Source: Labilithrix sp.
Lineage (GTDB): Bacteria > Myxococcota_A > Polyangia > Polyangiales > Polyangiaceae
Direction: 5' to 3'
Assembly (NCBI GenBank): GCA_019637155.1
Contig: JAHBWE010000006.1
Span: 398,160 to 462,159, forward strand
Length of the DNA stretch: 64,000 bases
Shown here: in pieces, positions 8,034 through 17,978 of the stretch
Layout of the letters: every line of letters begins with the position of its first letter
How positions within the stretch are numbered: position 1 is the stretch's first letter
Position numbers and translations under genes: made by a program
The notes under the pieces: model-generated
Seen by the model: the letters and a program-made list of their open reading frames with translations, nothing else
The model's database searches: none
What the model was told of the DNA's origin: nothing

Positions 8034-9242
8034 ATGGCGCGCTCGACGAAGCACGCGTTCGTGTTCGTGTGGATCACGGTCCTCCTCGACATGGTCGGCC
8101 TCGGCCTGATCATCCCGGTCGTGCCCGGCGTGCTGCGCGAGCTCACCGGCACCGATCCCGCGCACGCCGCCGTCTACGGCGGCTGGCTCTTCTTCGCCTA
8201 CGCGGCGATGCAGTTCTTCTGCGCGCCGGTGGTCGGCGGTCTCTCCGACGCGATCGGCCGCCGGCCGGTGCTCCTCTTCGCGGTGCTCGGCCTCGGCATC
8301 GACTACATCCTGACCGCGCTCTCGCCCTCGATCGTCTGGCTCTTCGCGGGCCGCGTCGTGGCGGGCCTCTTCGGCGCGTCGTACACGACCGCGAACGCCT
8401 TCGTCGCCGACGTGACGCCGCCCGACGAGCGCGGCAAGGCGTTCGGCCTCCTCGGCGCTGCGTTCGGCGTCGGCTTCGTCGTCGGCCCCGCCATCGGCGG
8501 CCTCCTCGGCGACCTCGGCACGCGCGTCCCGTTCTACGTCGCGGCCGCCCTCTCGCTCGCGAACTTCGTCTACGGCCTGGTCTTCCTGCCGGAGACGCAC
8601 CCGAAGGAGCGGCGCAAGCCGCTGCGGCTCTCGCAGGTGCACCCCTTCGGCGCGATCGCGAACGTCCCCGGCGGCCCCCACGTCCGCGTGCTCGCGATCT
8701 CGCTCTTCGTGCTCTTCCTCGGCGGCGCGGTGTACCCCGCGATCTGGTCGTTCTGGACGACGGCGGAGTTCGGCTGGAGCCCGCGCATGATCGGCATCTC
8801 GCTCGCGGTCTACGGTATCAGCAACACGATCTGCCAGGCCCTCCTCGTCGGCCTCGCGACGAAGAAGCTCGGCGAGCGCAACGCCTCGCTCCTGGGTCTG
8901 GTCCTCAACGTGTTGGCCTACGTCCTGACCGGCCTCGCGACGAAGAGCTGGATGGTGTTCGCCGTCATCATCGTCGCGTCCCCCGCCGGCATCGCGATGC
9001 CGGCGATGAACGCGTGGATGTCGAAGCTCACGCCGGACGACGCACAGGGCCGCCTCCAGGGCGTCGTCGGCGCCGCGGAGGGCCTCTCCTCCATCGCCGG
9101 CCCTCTCCTCATGACGCAGGTCTTCGGCGCCTACGAGCACACCCTCCCCGGCGCCCCCTTCTTCCTCGCCGCCGCGCTCACCGTCCTCTCCCTCTTCATC
9201 GTCCTCCGCGCCGGCCCCCAGCCACGCGAGGCCAACCCATGA
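8034..9242 (+). CDS. MFS drug exporter, TetA/TCR-like
   Basis: 402 residues with 12 predicted membrane helices. Helix 1 carries [20 protein letters not shown], and the loop between helices 2 and 3 carries the MFS motif [15 protein letters not shown]. Helix 5 has the antiporter motif G-x(3)-G-P-x-I-G-G ([13 protein letters not shown]). Overall it resembles the TetA(A/G) tetracycline/H+ antiporter group, but the substrate cannot be read from sequence. The start at 8034 is chosen because the membrane protein begins there; the open frame extends further upstream without hydrophobic content. Its stop overlaps the ATG of the next gene. Confidence 0.85.
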   Translation: MARSTKHAFVFVWITVLLDMVGLGLIIPVVPGVLRELTGTDPAHAAVYGGWLFFAYAAMQFFCAPVVGGLSDAIGRRPVLLFAVLGLGIDYILTALSPSIVWLFAGRVVAGLFGASYTTANAFVADVTPPDERGKAFGLLGAAFGVGFVVGPAIGGLLGDLGTRVPFYVAAALSLANFVYGLVFLPETHPKERRKPLRLSQVHPFGAIANVPGGPHVRVLAISLFVLFLGGAVYPAIWSFWTTAEFGWSPRMIGISLAVYGISNTICQALLVGLATKKLGERNASLLGLVLNVLAYVLTGLATKSWMVFAVIIVASPAGIAMPAMNAWMSKLTPDDAQGRLQGVVGAAEGLSSIAGPLLMTQVFGAYEHTLPGAPFFLAAALTVLSLFIVLRAGPQPREANP

Positions 9243-10918
9243 GCGAGCCGTGGTACGCTCGATTACGAATGAGCGGTCGCAGGGGGGCGTTGGGTGGTAT
9301 CGGCGCGGCCCTCTGGATCGGAGCGTGGGCTTGTACCACCTACTCCACGGACGAAGCCCCGGAGCCGCAGCCCGTCGTGCAGGCAGACGCGGCGTCCGCA
9401 CCGAACCTCCCCGACGCGAGCGCGCCTCGCGACGGCTCGGACGAAACGCCCGCCTTCACGCTGACGCTGTCGTCTCGTTCGCTCGCCCTCTACCGCGGTG
9501 GCAGCGTCGTGCTGACCGTCACCGGCGCGCGCACGGGCGGTCATGCGAAGGACGTCGTGCTGAGCGTCGCGGACCTGCCCTTCGGTGTGACCTCCGATGC
9601 GCCGACGCTCGCCACCGATCAGAAGACGGCGACGATCGAGCTCGTCGCTTCGGCGGACGCGGCCGTCGCCACCACGAGCGTGCTCGTGCGCGCGGAGAGC
9701 GCCGGCGGCGCCATCGAGGCGGCGGTCGCGCTCACGCTCGACGTTCGCGCCGAAGACGACTCCGGCGTTCACAACGCGCTCGACCCGACGTTCGGCGCCG
9801 GCGGCGAGCTCGAGGTCGCCCTCGACATCCAGATTCCGTTGAGCGCCACCGTCACGCCCGCGGGGAGGATCGTGGTGGGCGGATGGGACGGCAAGACCCC
9901 CATGGTCGCGCGCTTCATGCCCGACGGAACGCGCGACCCGTCGTTCAAGATGGGGCAGACCGCGCTGCTCAGCGCATCGAAGATGCCCATCCCCACCGCG
10001 CTGCTGGCGACGGGAGACAAGCTCGTGATCGGCGGCAGCTACGATTGCGCGAGCTCCTGCAAGCACGCCGTCGCGCGGCTCGCGTTGGACGGTGAGGTCG
10101 ACGGGACGTTCGGCTCGCTCGGCCGGGCGGACCTCTTCACCGGCCCCAACGTCATCACGGCGGGGAACGTGGAGAGCATCGTGGCCTCGCCCACGACCGG
10201 ACACCTCTTCGTCGGCACCCACTATTTCGGCGGCGCTCCGCCCTACACGGGCGAGCTCGCCGTCACGCACCTCGACGCGAACGGCCAGCAGCAGACGAGC
10301 TGGGGCACCTACGGTCGCAAGTACTTTGCGAGCGACTACGTGCCGTCCGTCTCGATGGTGGTGGAGGGCGACGACACCGTGTTCCTGCAGCACCGCGAGA
10401 ACGTCACGAAGCTGGCGACGGGTGGCTCGTCGACGCGCTCGAACGTGTCGCCGGGTCCCATCGCCGCGTACGGTTCGAACCTCTTCGCCTTCGGCGGCGA
10501 CACGAAGCGGATGCAGATCGCCGTCCTGGATCCCGCGGGCGTGCGCGATCCACTCCCCAAGAGTGAGGACGGAGGTGCGCTCGTCGTCGAGCAAGGCGTG
10601 GAGCTCTCGGTGACGGCCGGCCTCGCGGCGACGAGCGGCCTGTTCGTCGGCGGTACCGCCTCGAAGTCCTCGAGCTTTCAGTCCGCCGCAGCGCTCGCCC
10701 GCTTCCACCTCGACGGTGGCGTCGATCAGAGCTTCGGCGATCAGGGGATCTTGTTCTCTCCGTACCGCGCTCCGGTCGTCGTCGGATCCATTCCGCGGCG
10801 GACCGAGAGCGGTCCTCTGCTGATCACGACGCTGCCGGGAAATCGACTCCTCACGGTGGGACTGCGCGAGCTCGCGTCGGGAGAGCGAGCCCTCGTCTTC
10901 CGCCGCTACCAGCTCTGA
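9239..10918 (+). CDS. delta-60 repeat beta-propeller lipoprotein
   Basis: 559 residues. The ATG at 9239 overlaps the MFS stop (ATGA) and follows a GAGG site; an internal ATG at 9269 is the alternative. The signal peptide ends in lipobox A-W-A-C. An Ig-like Ser/Thr-rich domain (about residues 75-180) is followed by repeats of the delta-60 type: ALDPTFGAGGELEVAL, DGTRDPSFKMG, DGEVDGTFGSLGRADL, DGGVDQSFGDQGIL. These form a beta-propeller in the DUF5122 family. It is probably an outer-surface protein. The coupling to an exporter gene may be accidental. Confidence 0.8.
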   Translation: MSEPWYARLRMSGRRGALGGIGAALWIGAWACTTYSTDEAPEPQPVVQADAASAPNLPDASAPRDGSDETPAFTLTLSSRSLALYRGGSVVLTVTGARTGGHAKDVVLSVADLPFGVTSDAPTLATDQKTATIELVASADAAVATTSVLVRAESAGGAIEAAVALTLDVRAEDDSGVHNALDPTFGAGGELEVALDIQIPLSATVTPAGRIVVGGWDGKTPMVARFMPDGTRDPSFKMGQTALLSASKMPIPTALLATGDKLVIGGSYDCASSCKHAVARLALDGEVDGTFGSLGRADLFTGPNVITAGNVESIVASPTTGHLFVGTHYFGGAPPYTGELAVTHLDANGQQQTSWGTYGRKYFASDYVPSVSMVVEGDDTVFLQHRENVTKLATGGSSTRSNVSPGPIAAYGSNLFAFGGDTKRMQIAVLDPAGVRDPLPKSEDGGALVVEQGVELSVTAGLAATSGLFVGGTASKSSSFQSAAALARFHLDGGVDQSFGDQGILFSPYRAPVVVGSIPRRTESGPLLITTLPGNRLLTVGLRELASGERALVFRRYQL

Positions 10919-10933
10919 AGCGGGGCATCACGC

Positions 10934-12066
10934 GTGTGGCTCGCCTCACGGACGCTGATCGTGATGTGCCTCGCCGGTTGCGCTGCGCCGCCGGCGGCGC
11001 CCGTGCGCGCGCCGCGCGTGGTGGGGGCTCTGCCGGTCGCCTCGACGGAGCTGGGACGCGGTTCCGGAGTCGGGGGCGCCGCTCGATCTTGCGAGGCCGA
11101 CGCCGCTCGCCGATCCGCGTGCGCGCGGCTGGATCGTGGAGGGCGATCGGCTCGTGCGCGTCGAACCGACGACGGGGACGCGTGTACACGTCACGCAAGA
11201 TGCGCGCGGCGACGTCTTCGACTGCGAGCTCTCGGCCGGCGGCGACGTCCGGTGCGCGGAGCACGTGCGCGCGATCTGGGGAGGCTCGCGGCTCTGCGTG
11301 CACGAAGCCGACGGCTGGCTGAGCTGCGCGCCCTACGCGCCGGGATCGCCGGCTGGCGCTCGCGCGGATCGGGCAATTCCCCGCGGGCGTGCGGGTGCAC
11401 GCCGGCATCGAGCTCGGTTGCGCCGAGAGCCCCGCGGCGCCCGTCGCGTGCTGGCGCTGGGATCAACAGTGGCGCGCGTCCGCGCACGACGGGCGCACGC
11501 TCGTGCGTGAGTCGCTCCGCCCGCCGGTCGCGACGGCGATCGACGGCCCCGTCGCGCTCTCGGTCGCGGCCCATCACGCGTGCGCGCTGCTCCGCGATCG
11601 GCGCATCGTGTGCTGGGGGCGCGTGTTCCGCTCGGACGCGCCGCCGCCGCTCGTCGAGCTGCCGGAGCTCTCGGCCGCCACGCGCATCGGCGCCGGCATC
11701 GATCACGCGTGCGCGGTGCAGGGCGCGAAGGTGTGGTGCTGGGGCGCGAACGACGTGGGGCAGATCGGCCTCGCCGGCGCCGCGTTCGTCGAACGCCCCC
11801 GCGACGTCGACGGCGTCTCCGACGTCGTCGACGTCGCGCTCGGTAGTCGCCGCCACAAATCGAGCACCGAGCTCGCGGACGGCGCCGCGCGCTGCTTCGG
11901 CGAGGCACGCCGCCCGACGGTGGAGCGCCAAGAGGGCGTCGCCGAGATCGCCCTCGGCGGCTCGTTCGCGTGCGTGAGGTGCGAAGGTCGACCGCCCGTG
12001 TGTTGGGGCAGCGTCCGCGGCTCGTTCGAGACGGAGCCGATCGAAGCGTCCCTCGCGATCGAGTGA
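10934..12066 (+). pseudogene. RCC1-like repeat lipoprotein gene with two apparent +1 frameshifts
   Basis: Three consecutive reading frames together make one protein. A GTG start at 10934 gives a lipoprotein signal peptide (MWLASRTLIVMCLAGCAAPP). The sense then continues in the next frame from about 11053 (APLDLARPTPLADPRARGWI) and in the third frame from about 11343 to the stop (LALARIGQFPAGVRVHAGIE). The last part carries RCC1-type blades (CWGRVFRSDAPPP, CWGANDVGQIGLAGAAF). Removing one G from each of the GGG runs at 11053-11055 and 11342-11344 restores a continuous frame (STELDAVPESGAP and YAPDRRLALA). It may therefore be a genuine pseudogene or carry two one-base errors. Confidence 0.75.
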
Positions 12067-12100
12067 GCGTACGATCGCGGCGCCGGGTGGAGGGCAGGTC

Positions 12101-12826
12101 ATGAGCGTCATCGACATTCGATGTCCGTCGTGTGGGAGAAGCGTGCCGGCGGCCGACATCAACATCGCCGCCCTCGCGGCCAAGTGCTCGGGCTGCCAGA
12201 GCGCGTTCACGTTCGCGCCGCCGTCGCGCGTCCGCGCGGTGCCGCCGATGCCCGCGAACGTCACCGTGACCGGAACGCCGACGCTGCGCGCGATCGTCTC
12301 CGACTACCGCTCGTACGCGAGCGCGGTCCCGCCGCTCACGATTCGCTACCGGCAATTCAGCATCGCCGGCGTCGTGTTCAACACGATCTTCGTCGTCCTA
12401 TGGTTCGGGGTCCTCTCGCAGGCCTATCTGAGCTTCCGCGGCCAGCCTCTCTGGATCTACTTCCTCCCGATCTTTCACGTGCTGGCCGGTCTGGTCGTCG
12501 TCAAGCAGATCCTCGAGGCGCTCTTCAACGCGGACGTGTTCGACATGACCGGCGAGCGGCTCGTCGCCACGCGGGGCCCGATCCGCTGGCCCTGGCAGCG
12601 CGGCCGGGTCGAGCTCCCGGTCGCCGAGCTCCGCCAGCTCTCGGTGCTCGAGAAGGTCGGCACGAGGAACCGCACCTCCTACGGCGTCATCGCGCACCTC
12701 AAGAACGGCACGACCGTCGCGCTGGTCGACGACCTCCCCCACCAGGAGGTCGCCACCTTCATCGAACGCTCCATCGAGGAGCAACTCGGCCTCCCCGACG
12801 AGCCCTGGCTCAACCAGAGCGTGTGA
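12101..12826 (+). CDS. zinc-ribbon membrane protein
   Basis: 241 residues. The N-terminus has a zinc ribbon made of CPSCG (residues 8-12) and CSGC (29-32). After a linker there are two membrane helices (IAGVVFNTIFVVLWFGVLS and IYFLPIFHVLAGLVVVKQIL), then a C-terminal beta-rich domain (LRQLSVLEKVGTRNRTSYGV) that resembles a PH-like membrane-associated fold. It is cytoplasmic membrane-bound with unknown function. It stands alone downstream of the RCC1-like gene. Confidence 0.72.
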   Translation: MSVIDIRCPSCGRSVPAADINIAALAAKCSGCQSAFTFAPPSRVRAVPPMPANVTVTGTPTLRAIVSDYRSYASAVPPLTIRYRQFSIAGVVFNTIFVVLWFGVLSQAYLSFRGQPLWIYFLPIFHVLAGLVVVKQILEALFNADVFDMTGERLVATRGPIRWPWQRGRVELPVAELRQLSVLEKVGTRNRTSYGVIAHLKNGTTVALVDDLPHQEVATFIERSIEEQLGLPDEPWLNQSV

Positions 12827-13098
12827 TGGCGTGCAGCAACTGACGCTGGAGCGACGTGGGCATGGCGCGGCAGACCTTGCGGGGACGGGACTGAGCGCGG
12901 GGGGTTGGGGGATGGACGCGGTGGGGGAGGGGGGGACCGCGGTGCGGCCGTGAGGCGTAGCGAGCGGCAGTGCCTCGCGACGCCGCATACCGAAGGCGTA
13001 GCGAAAGGCAGGACCGTCGTGCGCGCCAAAAAAATGATCGAGAGTGTGTCGATCCTTGCTTGGCTCGTTGGTCGTCTTGGCAGAAGGAGGCATTCGCC
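12827..13098. other. non-coding spacer with G-run block and a short repeat
   Basis: 272 bases without a convincing gene. At 12899-12927 there are several runs of four or more G, enough for a G-quadruplex on the plus strand. A ten-base repeat, GGCGTAGCGA, occurs near 12955 and 12996. An A7 tract lies just before 13036. The last bases carry the strong AGAAGGAGG site of the next gene. Confidence 0.5.
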
Positions 13099-13530
13099 AT
13101 GAAGTTCATGATCATCGTTCCCGCCAACAACGAGTCCGAGGCCGGCGCGCTCCCCACCACGGAGGAGCTCGAGGCGATGGGGAAGTTCAACGAAGAGCTC
13201 GTGAAGGCCGGCGTCATGCTCGCCGGGGAAGGGCTGCACCCGTCCTCGAAGGGGGCGCGCATCACCTTCGGGAAGGGCGGGAAGTCGTCCGTGAAAGACG
13301 GGCCCTTCACCGAGTCGAAAGAGCTCGTCGCCGGGTTCTGGATCCTCCAGGTGAAATCGAAGGAGGAGTGCATCGCGTGGATGAGCCGCGCGCCGTTCGG
13401 AGAGGGCGCCACGCTCGAGATCCGACAGGTCCACGAGGCCGAGGACTTCGCGCCCGTCGACCCCGACGGCAAGATCCGTGACCACGAGGAGCAGCTCCGC
13501 CGCGAGATCGAGAAGCAGCAGCAGCGCTGA
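13099..13530 (+). CDS. YCII-related (DGPF) domain protein
   Basis: 143 residues from an ATG with an excellent site, AGAAGGAGG, nine bases upstream. The fold is the ferredoxin-like YCII domain. MKFMIIVPANNESEAGALPT opens it, and the diagnostic D-G-P-F-x-E-x-K-E (DGPFTESKELVAGFWILQV) is at about residues 70-88. The family is usually encoded next to ECF41/ECF42 sigma factors, probably as a partner or target. Here it stands alone, and the only ECF42-like sigma factor is at 2254-3525. A charged tail (DHEEQLRREIEKQQQR) extends the domain. Confidence 0.88.
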   Translation: MKFMIIVPANNESEAGALPTTEELEAMGKFNEELVKAGVMLAGEGLHPSSKGARITFGKGGKSSVKDGPFTESKELVAGFWILQVKSKEECIAWMSRAPFGEGATLEIRQVHEAEDFAPVDPDGKIRDHEEQLRREIEKQQQR

Positions 13531-13557
13531 GCGCGGTGCGCTAGGCTCGCGGCCGCC

Positions 13558-15234
<1,677 letters not shown>

Positions 15235-15243
15235 GGGCGAGAC

Positions 15244-15795
15244 ATGGCGCACACGATCGAAGAGGCGAAGTCGGGACGCGCGGGCTGCCGGACGTGCCGG
15301 AAGCCGATCGCGAAGGGGGAGCTGCGCTTCGGCGAGGAGACCGAGAACGCGTTCGGCGACGCGGGGGACACCACCTTCCGGTGGCATCACCTCGCGTGCG
15401 CGGCCGGGTCGAAGTCGGACGAGCTCCGCGCGACGCTGCCGGCGTTCGAGGTGGCCGTGCCCGCGGAGCAGCGTGCGGAGCTGGAGAAGCTCATGGCGGA
15501 GGCGGACGCGAAGAAGCCGCCGCCGTTCCCGCACGCCGACAAGGCGCCCACCGGGCGCGCGCGGTGCCAGGCCTGTCAGGAGAACATCGCGAAGGGGGAG
15601 CTCCGCGTCGCGTTCGAGCGCGAGATCGAGCGCGGGATGACGATGCAGAAGGGCGCGGGGTACCTGCATCCGAAGTGCGCCGCGGCGTTCATGGAAGAGA
15701 AGGGGACGAGCCACGAGGAGCTCACGGAGGGGATCCGCAAGAACACGCGCGATCTCTCGGACGCGGAGCTCGATCGGCTCTTCGCCGAGGTCTGA
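15244..15795 (+). CDS. tandem PARP-type zinc-finger protein
   Basis: 183 residues holding two copies of a zinc-finger module. Copy 1 has C15-x2-C18-x30-H49-x2-C52 with the context SGRAGCRTCRKPIAKGELRF and FRWHHLAC. Copy 2 has C108-x2-C111-x30-H142-x2-C145 with GRARCQACQENIAKGELR and YLHPKC. This spacing, and the G-R-A-x-C-x-x-C-x-x-x-I-x-K-G-x-L-R frame, matches zf-PARP, which in eukaryotic PARP1 and DNA ligase III recognises DNA breaks. No catalytic domain is fused. It starts ten bases after ettA and is probably cotranscribed with it. A DNA-nick-binding role is an inference from the family. Confidence 0.85.
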   Translation: MAHTIEEAKSGRAGCRTCRKPIAKGELRFGEETENAFGDAGDTTFRWHHLACAAGSKSDELRATLPAFEVAVPAEQRAELEKLMAEADAKKPPPFPHADKAPTGRARCQACQENIAKGELRVAFEREIERGMTMQKGAGYLHPKCAAAFMEEKGTSHEELTEGIRKNTRDLSDAELDRLFAEV

Positions 15796-15812
15796 GCTCC
15801 TAGCTCCTCGCG

Positions 15813-15822
15813 AAAAAAAAAA
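15813..15822. repeat. A10 homopolymer tract
   Basis: Ten consecutive A in the spacer between the zinc-finger gene and the caspase cassette, in otherwise GC-rich DNA. AGCTCCT is repeated twice just upstream. It could curve DNA in the promoter of the next operon; there is no hairpin in front of it to make a terminator. Confidence 0.6.
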
Positions 15823-15867
15823 CGGGGCGGGTTTACAGTCCGGGCCGGTGCTTGCGTCCATGGGATC

Positions 15868-16785
15868 ATGATTCGACGGACCTCGTTCTTCTGCGTGCTC
15901 GTCGCCGCCGCCGGCATCTATGCCTGTGACTCGCTGACCGATCCGAGCCAGTCGCGGACGCCGGACGACGCGGTGACGAGCAGCGTCTCGGGCGCGCTCG
16001 TCGGCTCTGTTCCCGCGAACACGCGCGTCGCGCTGGTGTGGCGGAGCGCGCAGGGCGGTGTCCTCGCGCGGGGCGCGGACGTCGCGATCGTGGACGGGCG
16101 CTTCACGATGGAGCTCGGGGCGCTGCCGGACGCCTACTTCGCGCCTCTTGGCGCGATCGAGGCTACCGTGGACGCGAGCGTCAGCGAGAGCGTCGACTCC
16201 GGCGGGCCGATCGACGCCTCCGTCGGTACGCGATCCCTTCGTCCGCGCGCGGACGTCGGCGGCGCGATCGTCAACGAGAGGCTCGAGTCCGCGCACGGCG
16301 GCTTCGTCGCGTACGTGGACACGAACGGAAACGGCCAGCTCGACTTCGATCCGGCCACCGGCGAGACGACGGACCAGATCCTCGGCGGCAATCAGGAGCT
16401 CATGCTCGTCTTCCTCCGCAAGGGCGGCGCGCTCGACTACGAGCGGCTCCGCGATCGCACCGGCATGCTCCCGCGTGCAGGATACAACCTTCGCTGGAGC
16501 TGGGAGTCACGCTGGCTCCCGCTCGACAGCGTCGAGCTCCGGCTCGGGAGCGAGCCGCCGCTTCCTTACGAGGTCTGCGGTGGTCTCCCGCTCGGCAGCG
16601 CGGGTTACGAGTCGCTTTGTCAGGCGGGCTCGGTTCCAGACGGCTGGCCGATTCCGGACAGTGGGGTCTACGACGTGGGCGACGCGAACATCGGCGTCAG
16701 CGTCGACTCCGGCTACTACCCGTCGGTCCCCGACGCCTCGGTTGGCGACTACGACGCCAGCTTCGACATCCCCGACGCCGGCTAA
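15868..16785 (+). CDS. lipoprotein with EF-hand-like loop, first gene of the caspase cassette
   Basis: 305 residues. The signal peptide ends in I-Y-A-C. The region near residue 150 contains DTNGNGQLDFDPATGE, a Ca-binding loop like those in EF-hands or dockerins. Much of the rest is beta-rich with no family I recognise, ending in an Asp/Ser-rich tail (DASVGDYDASFDIPDAG). The TAA stop is followed with no gap by the GTG of the sigma-factor gene, so the four genes to 19525 appear to be one operon. It may be the sensor or output on the cell surface. Confidence 0.78.
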   Translation: MIRRTSFFCVLVAAAGIYACDSLTDPSQSRTPDDAVTSSVSGALVGSVPANTRVALVWRSAQGGVLARGADVAIVDGRFTMELGALPDAYFAPLGAIEATVDASVSESVDSGGPIDASVGTRSLRPRADVGGAIVNERLESAHGGFVAYVDTNGNGQLDFDPATGETTDQILGGNQELMLVFLRKGGALDYERLRDRTGMLPRAGYNLRWSWESRWLPLDSVELRLGSEPPLPYEVCGGLPLGSAGYESLCQAGSVPDGWPIPDSGVYDVGDANIGVSVDSGYYPSVPDASVGDYDASFDIPDAG

Positions 16786-17328
16786 GTGACGGGGCGCGGT
16801 CTCTCCGCGGACGAGGTGAGCCAGGTGTATCACCGCTACGGCGCGCTCCTCGAGCGGCGCTCGCGCCTGCTCATGCGCGACGTGTCGCTCGGCGAGGACG
16901 CGGTGCAGGAGCTGCTCGCGTCGCTCTTGCGCCGTGGAGAGACCTTTCGCGCGGCGGAGTCGCCGTATCGCTGGCTCTGTCGCGCGGTGGACCGGACCTG
17001 CCTCGACCTGCTCCGCCGCGGACGGCGCGTGCGCGAGGCGGTCCCGCTCGACGCGCTCGATCCGATCGGGCCCGCCCCCGGCGTCGACGCGGAGGCGCGC
17101 GTCGCGGCACTGCAGGAGCTCGCGCAGCTCGGGCCGGAAGAGCAGGCGCTCGCGATCATGTTGTTCGTCGACGGGATGACGCAGGGCGAGGCGGCGACGG
17201 AGCTCGGCGTCTCGCGCGTCACGGTGAACAAGCGGGCTCAGGGGATCCGCGCGCGGCTCGGCCTCTCGCCCTCGCCTTCGTCCTCGTCCTCGCCCTCGTC
17301 CTCGCCTTCGTCCGAAGAGGAGACATGA
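16786..17328 (+). CDS. ECF-type RNA polymerase sigma factor
   Basis: 180 residues from a GTG directly after the preceding stop. Region 2 is recognisable (SLGEDAVQELLASLLRRGET, then YRWLCRAVDRTCLDLLRRGR). Region 4 has the helix-turn-helix MTQGEAATELGVSRVTVNKR. The C-terminus is a Ser/Pro/Glu tail encoded by a TCG/TCC/CCT microsatellite (17266-17314). Its stop overlaps the ATG of the zinc-finger anti-sigma gene (ATGA), the usual arrangement of an ECF factor and its inhibitor. Confidence 0.85.
   Translation: MTGRGLSADEVSQVYHRYGALLERRSRLLMRDVSLGEDAVQELLASLLRRGETFRAAESPYRWLCRAVDRTCLDLLRRGRRVREAVPLDALDPIGPAPGVDAEARVAALQELAQLGPEEQALAIMLFVDGMTQGEAATELGVSRVTVNKRAQGIRARLGLSPSPSSSSSPSSSPSSEEET
17266..17314 (+). 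repeat. TCGTCC/TCGCCC-type hexanucleotide microsatellite
   Basis: About eight imperfect copies of a six-base CTCG(C/T)C-type unit in frame at the 3' end of the sigma-factor gene. They encode the Ser/Pro tail. Changes in copy number would keep the frame and only lengthen or shorten the tail. Confidence 0.7.
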
Positions 17329-17978
17329 CGATCCATCCGAACAGCCTCGACCTCGAAGCCTTCGCCGTCGGAGAGACGAGCGCGCGCGTCGAGGAGCACC
17401 TCGGCGCGTGCGACGCATGCCGCACGTTCGTCGAGCGGCTCGGCGCGGCGAAGCCTGCCGCGCCGCGCGCTCCGCGCTCCTCGGGCGTGCGAAGGGTCGC
17501 CGGTGTCGTCGTGCCGCTCGCCGCCGCCGCGCTCTTCTTCTTCGTCCTCCGCCGGCCCGCGCCGCCGGAGACCGCGCCGGCGCCGGCGCCCTCGATCGCG
17601 AACGAGGCGCGCGAGCCGGGCACCACGTTCAAGGGTGGGATCCAGGTCGCGGTGATCCGCGAGCGCGGCGGCGAGCAGCGGCGCTTCGTCGAGGCGGCGG
17701 GGATCCGGCCGGACGATCGGCTGCGCGTGGAGATCGCGATCGATCGCGAGCAGGTCCTCGTCGCGGGCGTGCTCGGGGACGACGGGAGCTGGCTCGAGCT
17801 GATGGGCGCCGCGACGAAGTCGACGGGGACCCACTTCTCCGAGCGGTCCGCGCGCGTCGACGCGACGCCGCTCCGCGGGATCGTCCTCGTGGGCTCTCCG
17901 GAGGCGGTCGCGCTCGCGCGCACGACGCGGCGCTTCGACGACGTCCGCACCGTGCGGCTAGACTGGCAGGCGCCGTGA
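17325..17978 (+). CDS. zinc-finger (zf-HC2) membrane anti-sigma factor with DUF4384-like periplasmic domain
   Basis: 217 residues. The N-terminal anti-sigma zinc-binding motif H25-x3-C29-x2-C32 (EEHLGACDACRTF) is complete. A single membrane helix follows (VAGVVVPLAAAALFFFVL, about 57-76). The outer part has TTFKGGIQVAVIRERGGEQR and RPDDRLRVEIAIDREQVLVA, which resembles DUF4384, a domain often fused to caspase-like proteases. The ATGA overlap with the sigma factor and the GTGA overlap with the protease indicate translational coupling. Inferred role: it holds the sigma factor at the membrane and senses an outside signal. Confidence 0.82.
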   Translation: MTIHPNSLDLEAFAVGETSARVEEHLGACDACRTFVERLGAAKPAAPRAPRSSGVRRVAGVVVPLAAAALFFFVLRRPAPPETAPAPAPSIANEAREPGTTFKGGIQVAVIRERGGEQRRFVEAAGIRPDDRLRVEIAIDREQVLVAGVLGDDGSWLELMGAATKSTGTHFSERSARVDATPLRGIVLVGSPEAVALARTTRRFDDVRTVRLDWQAP

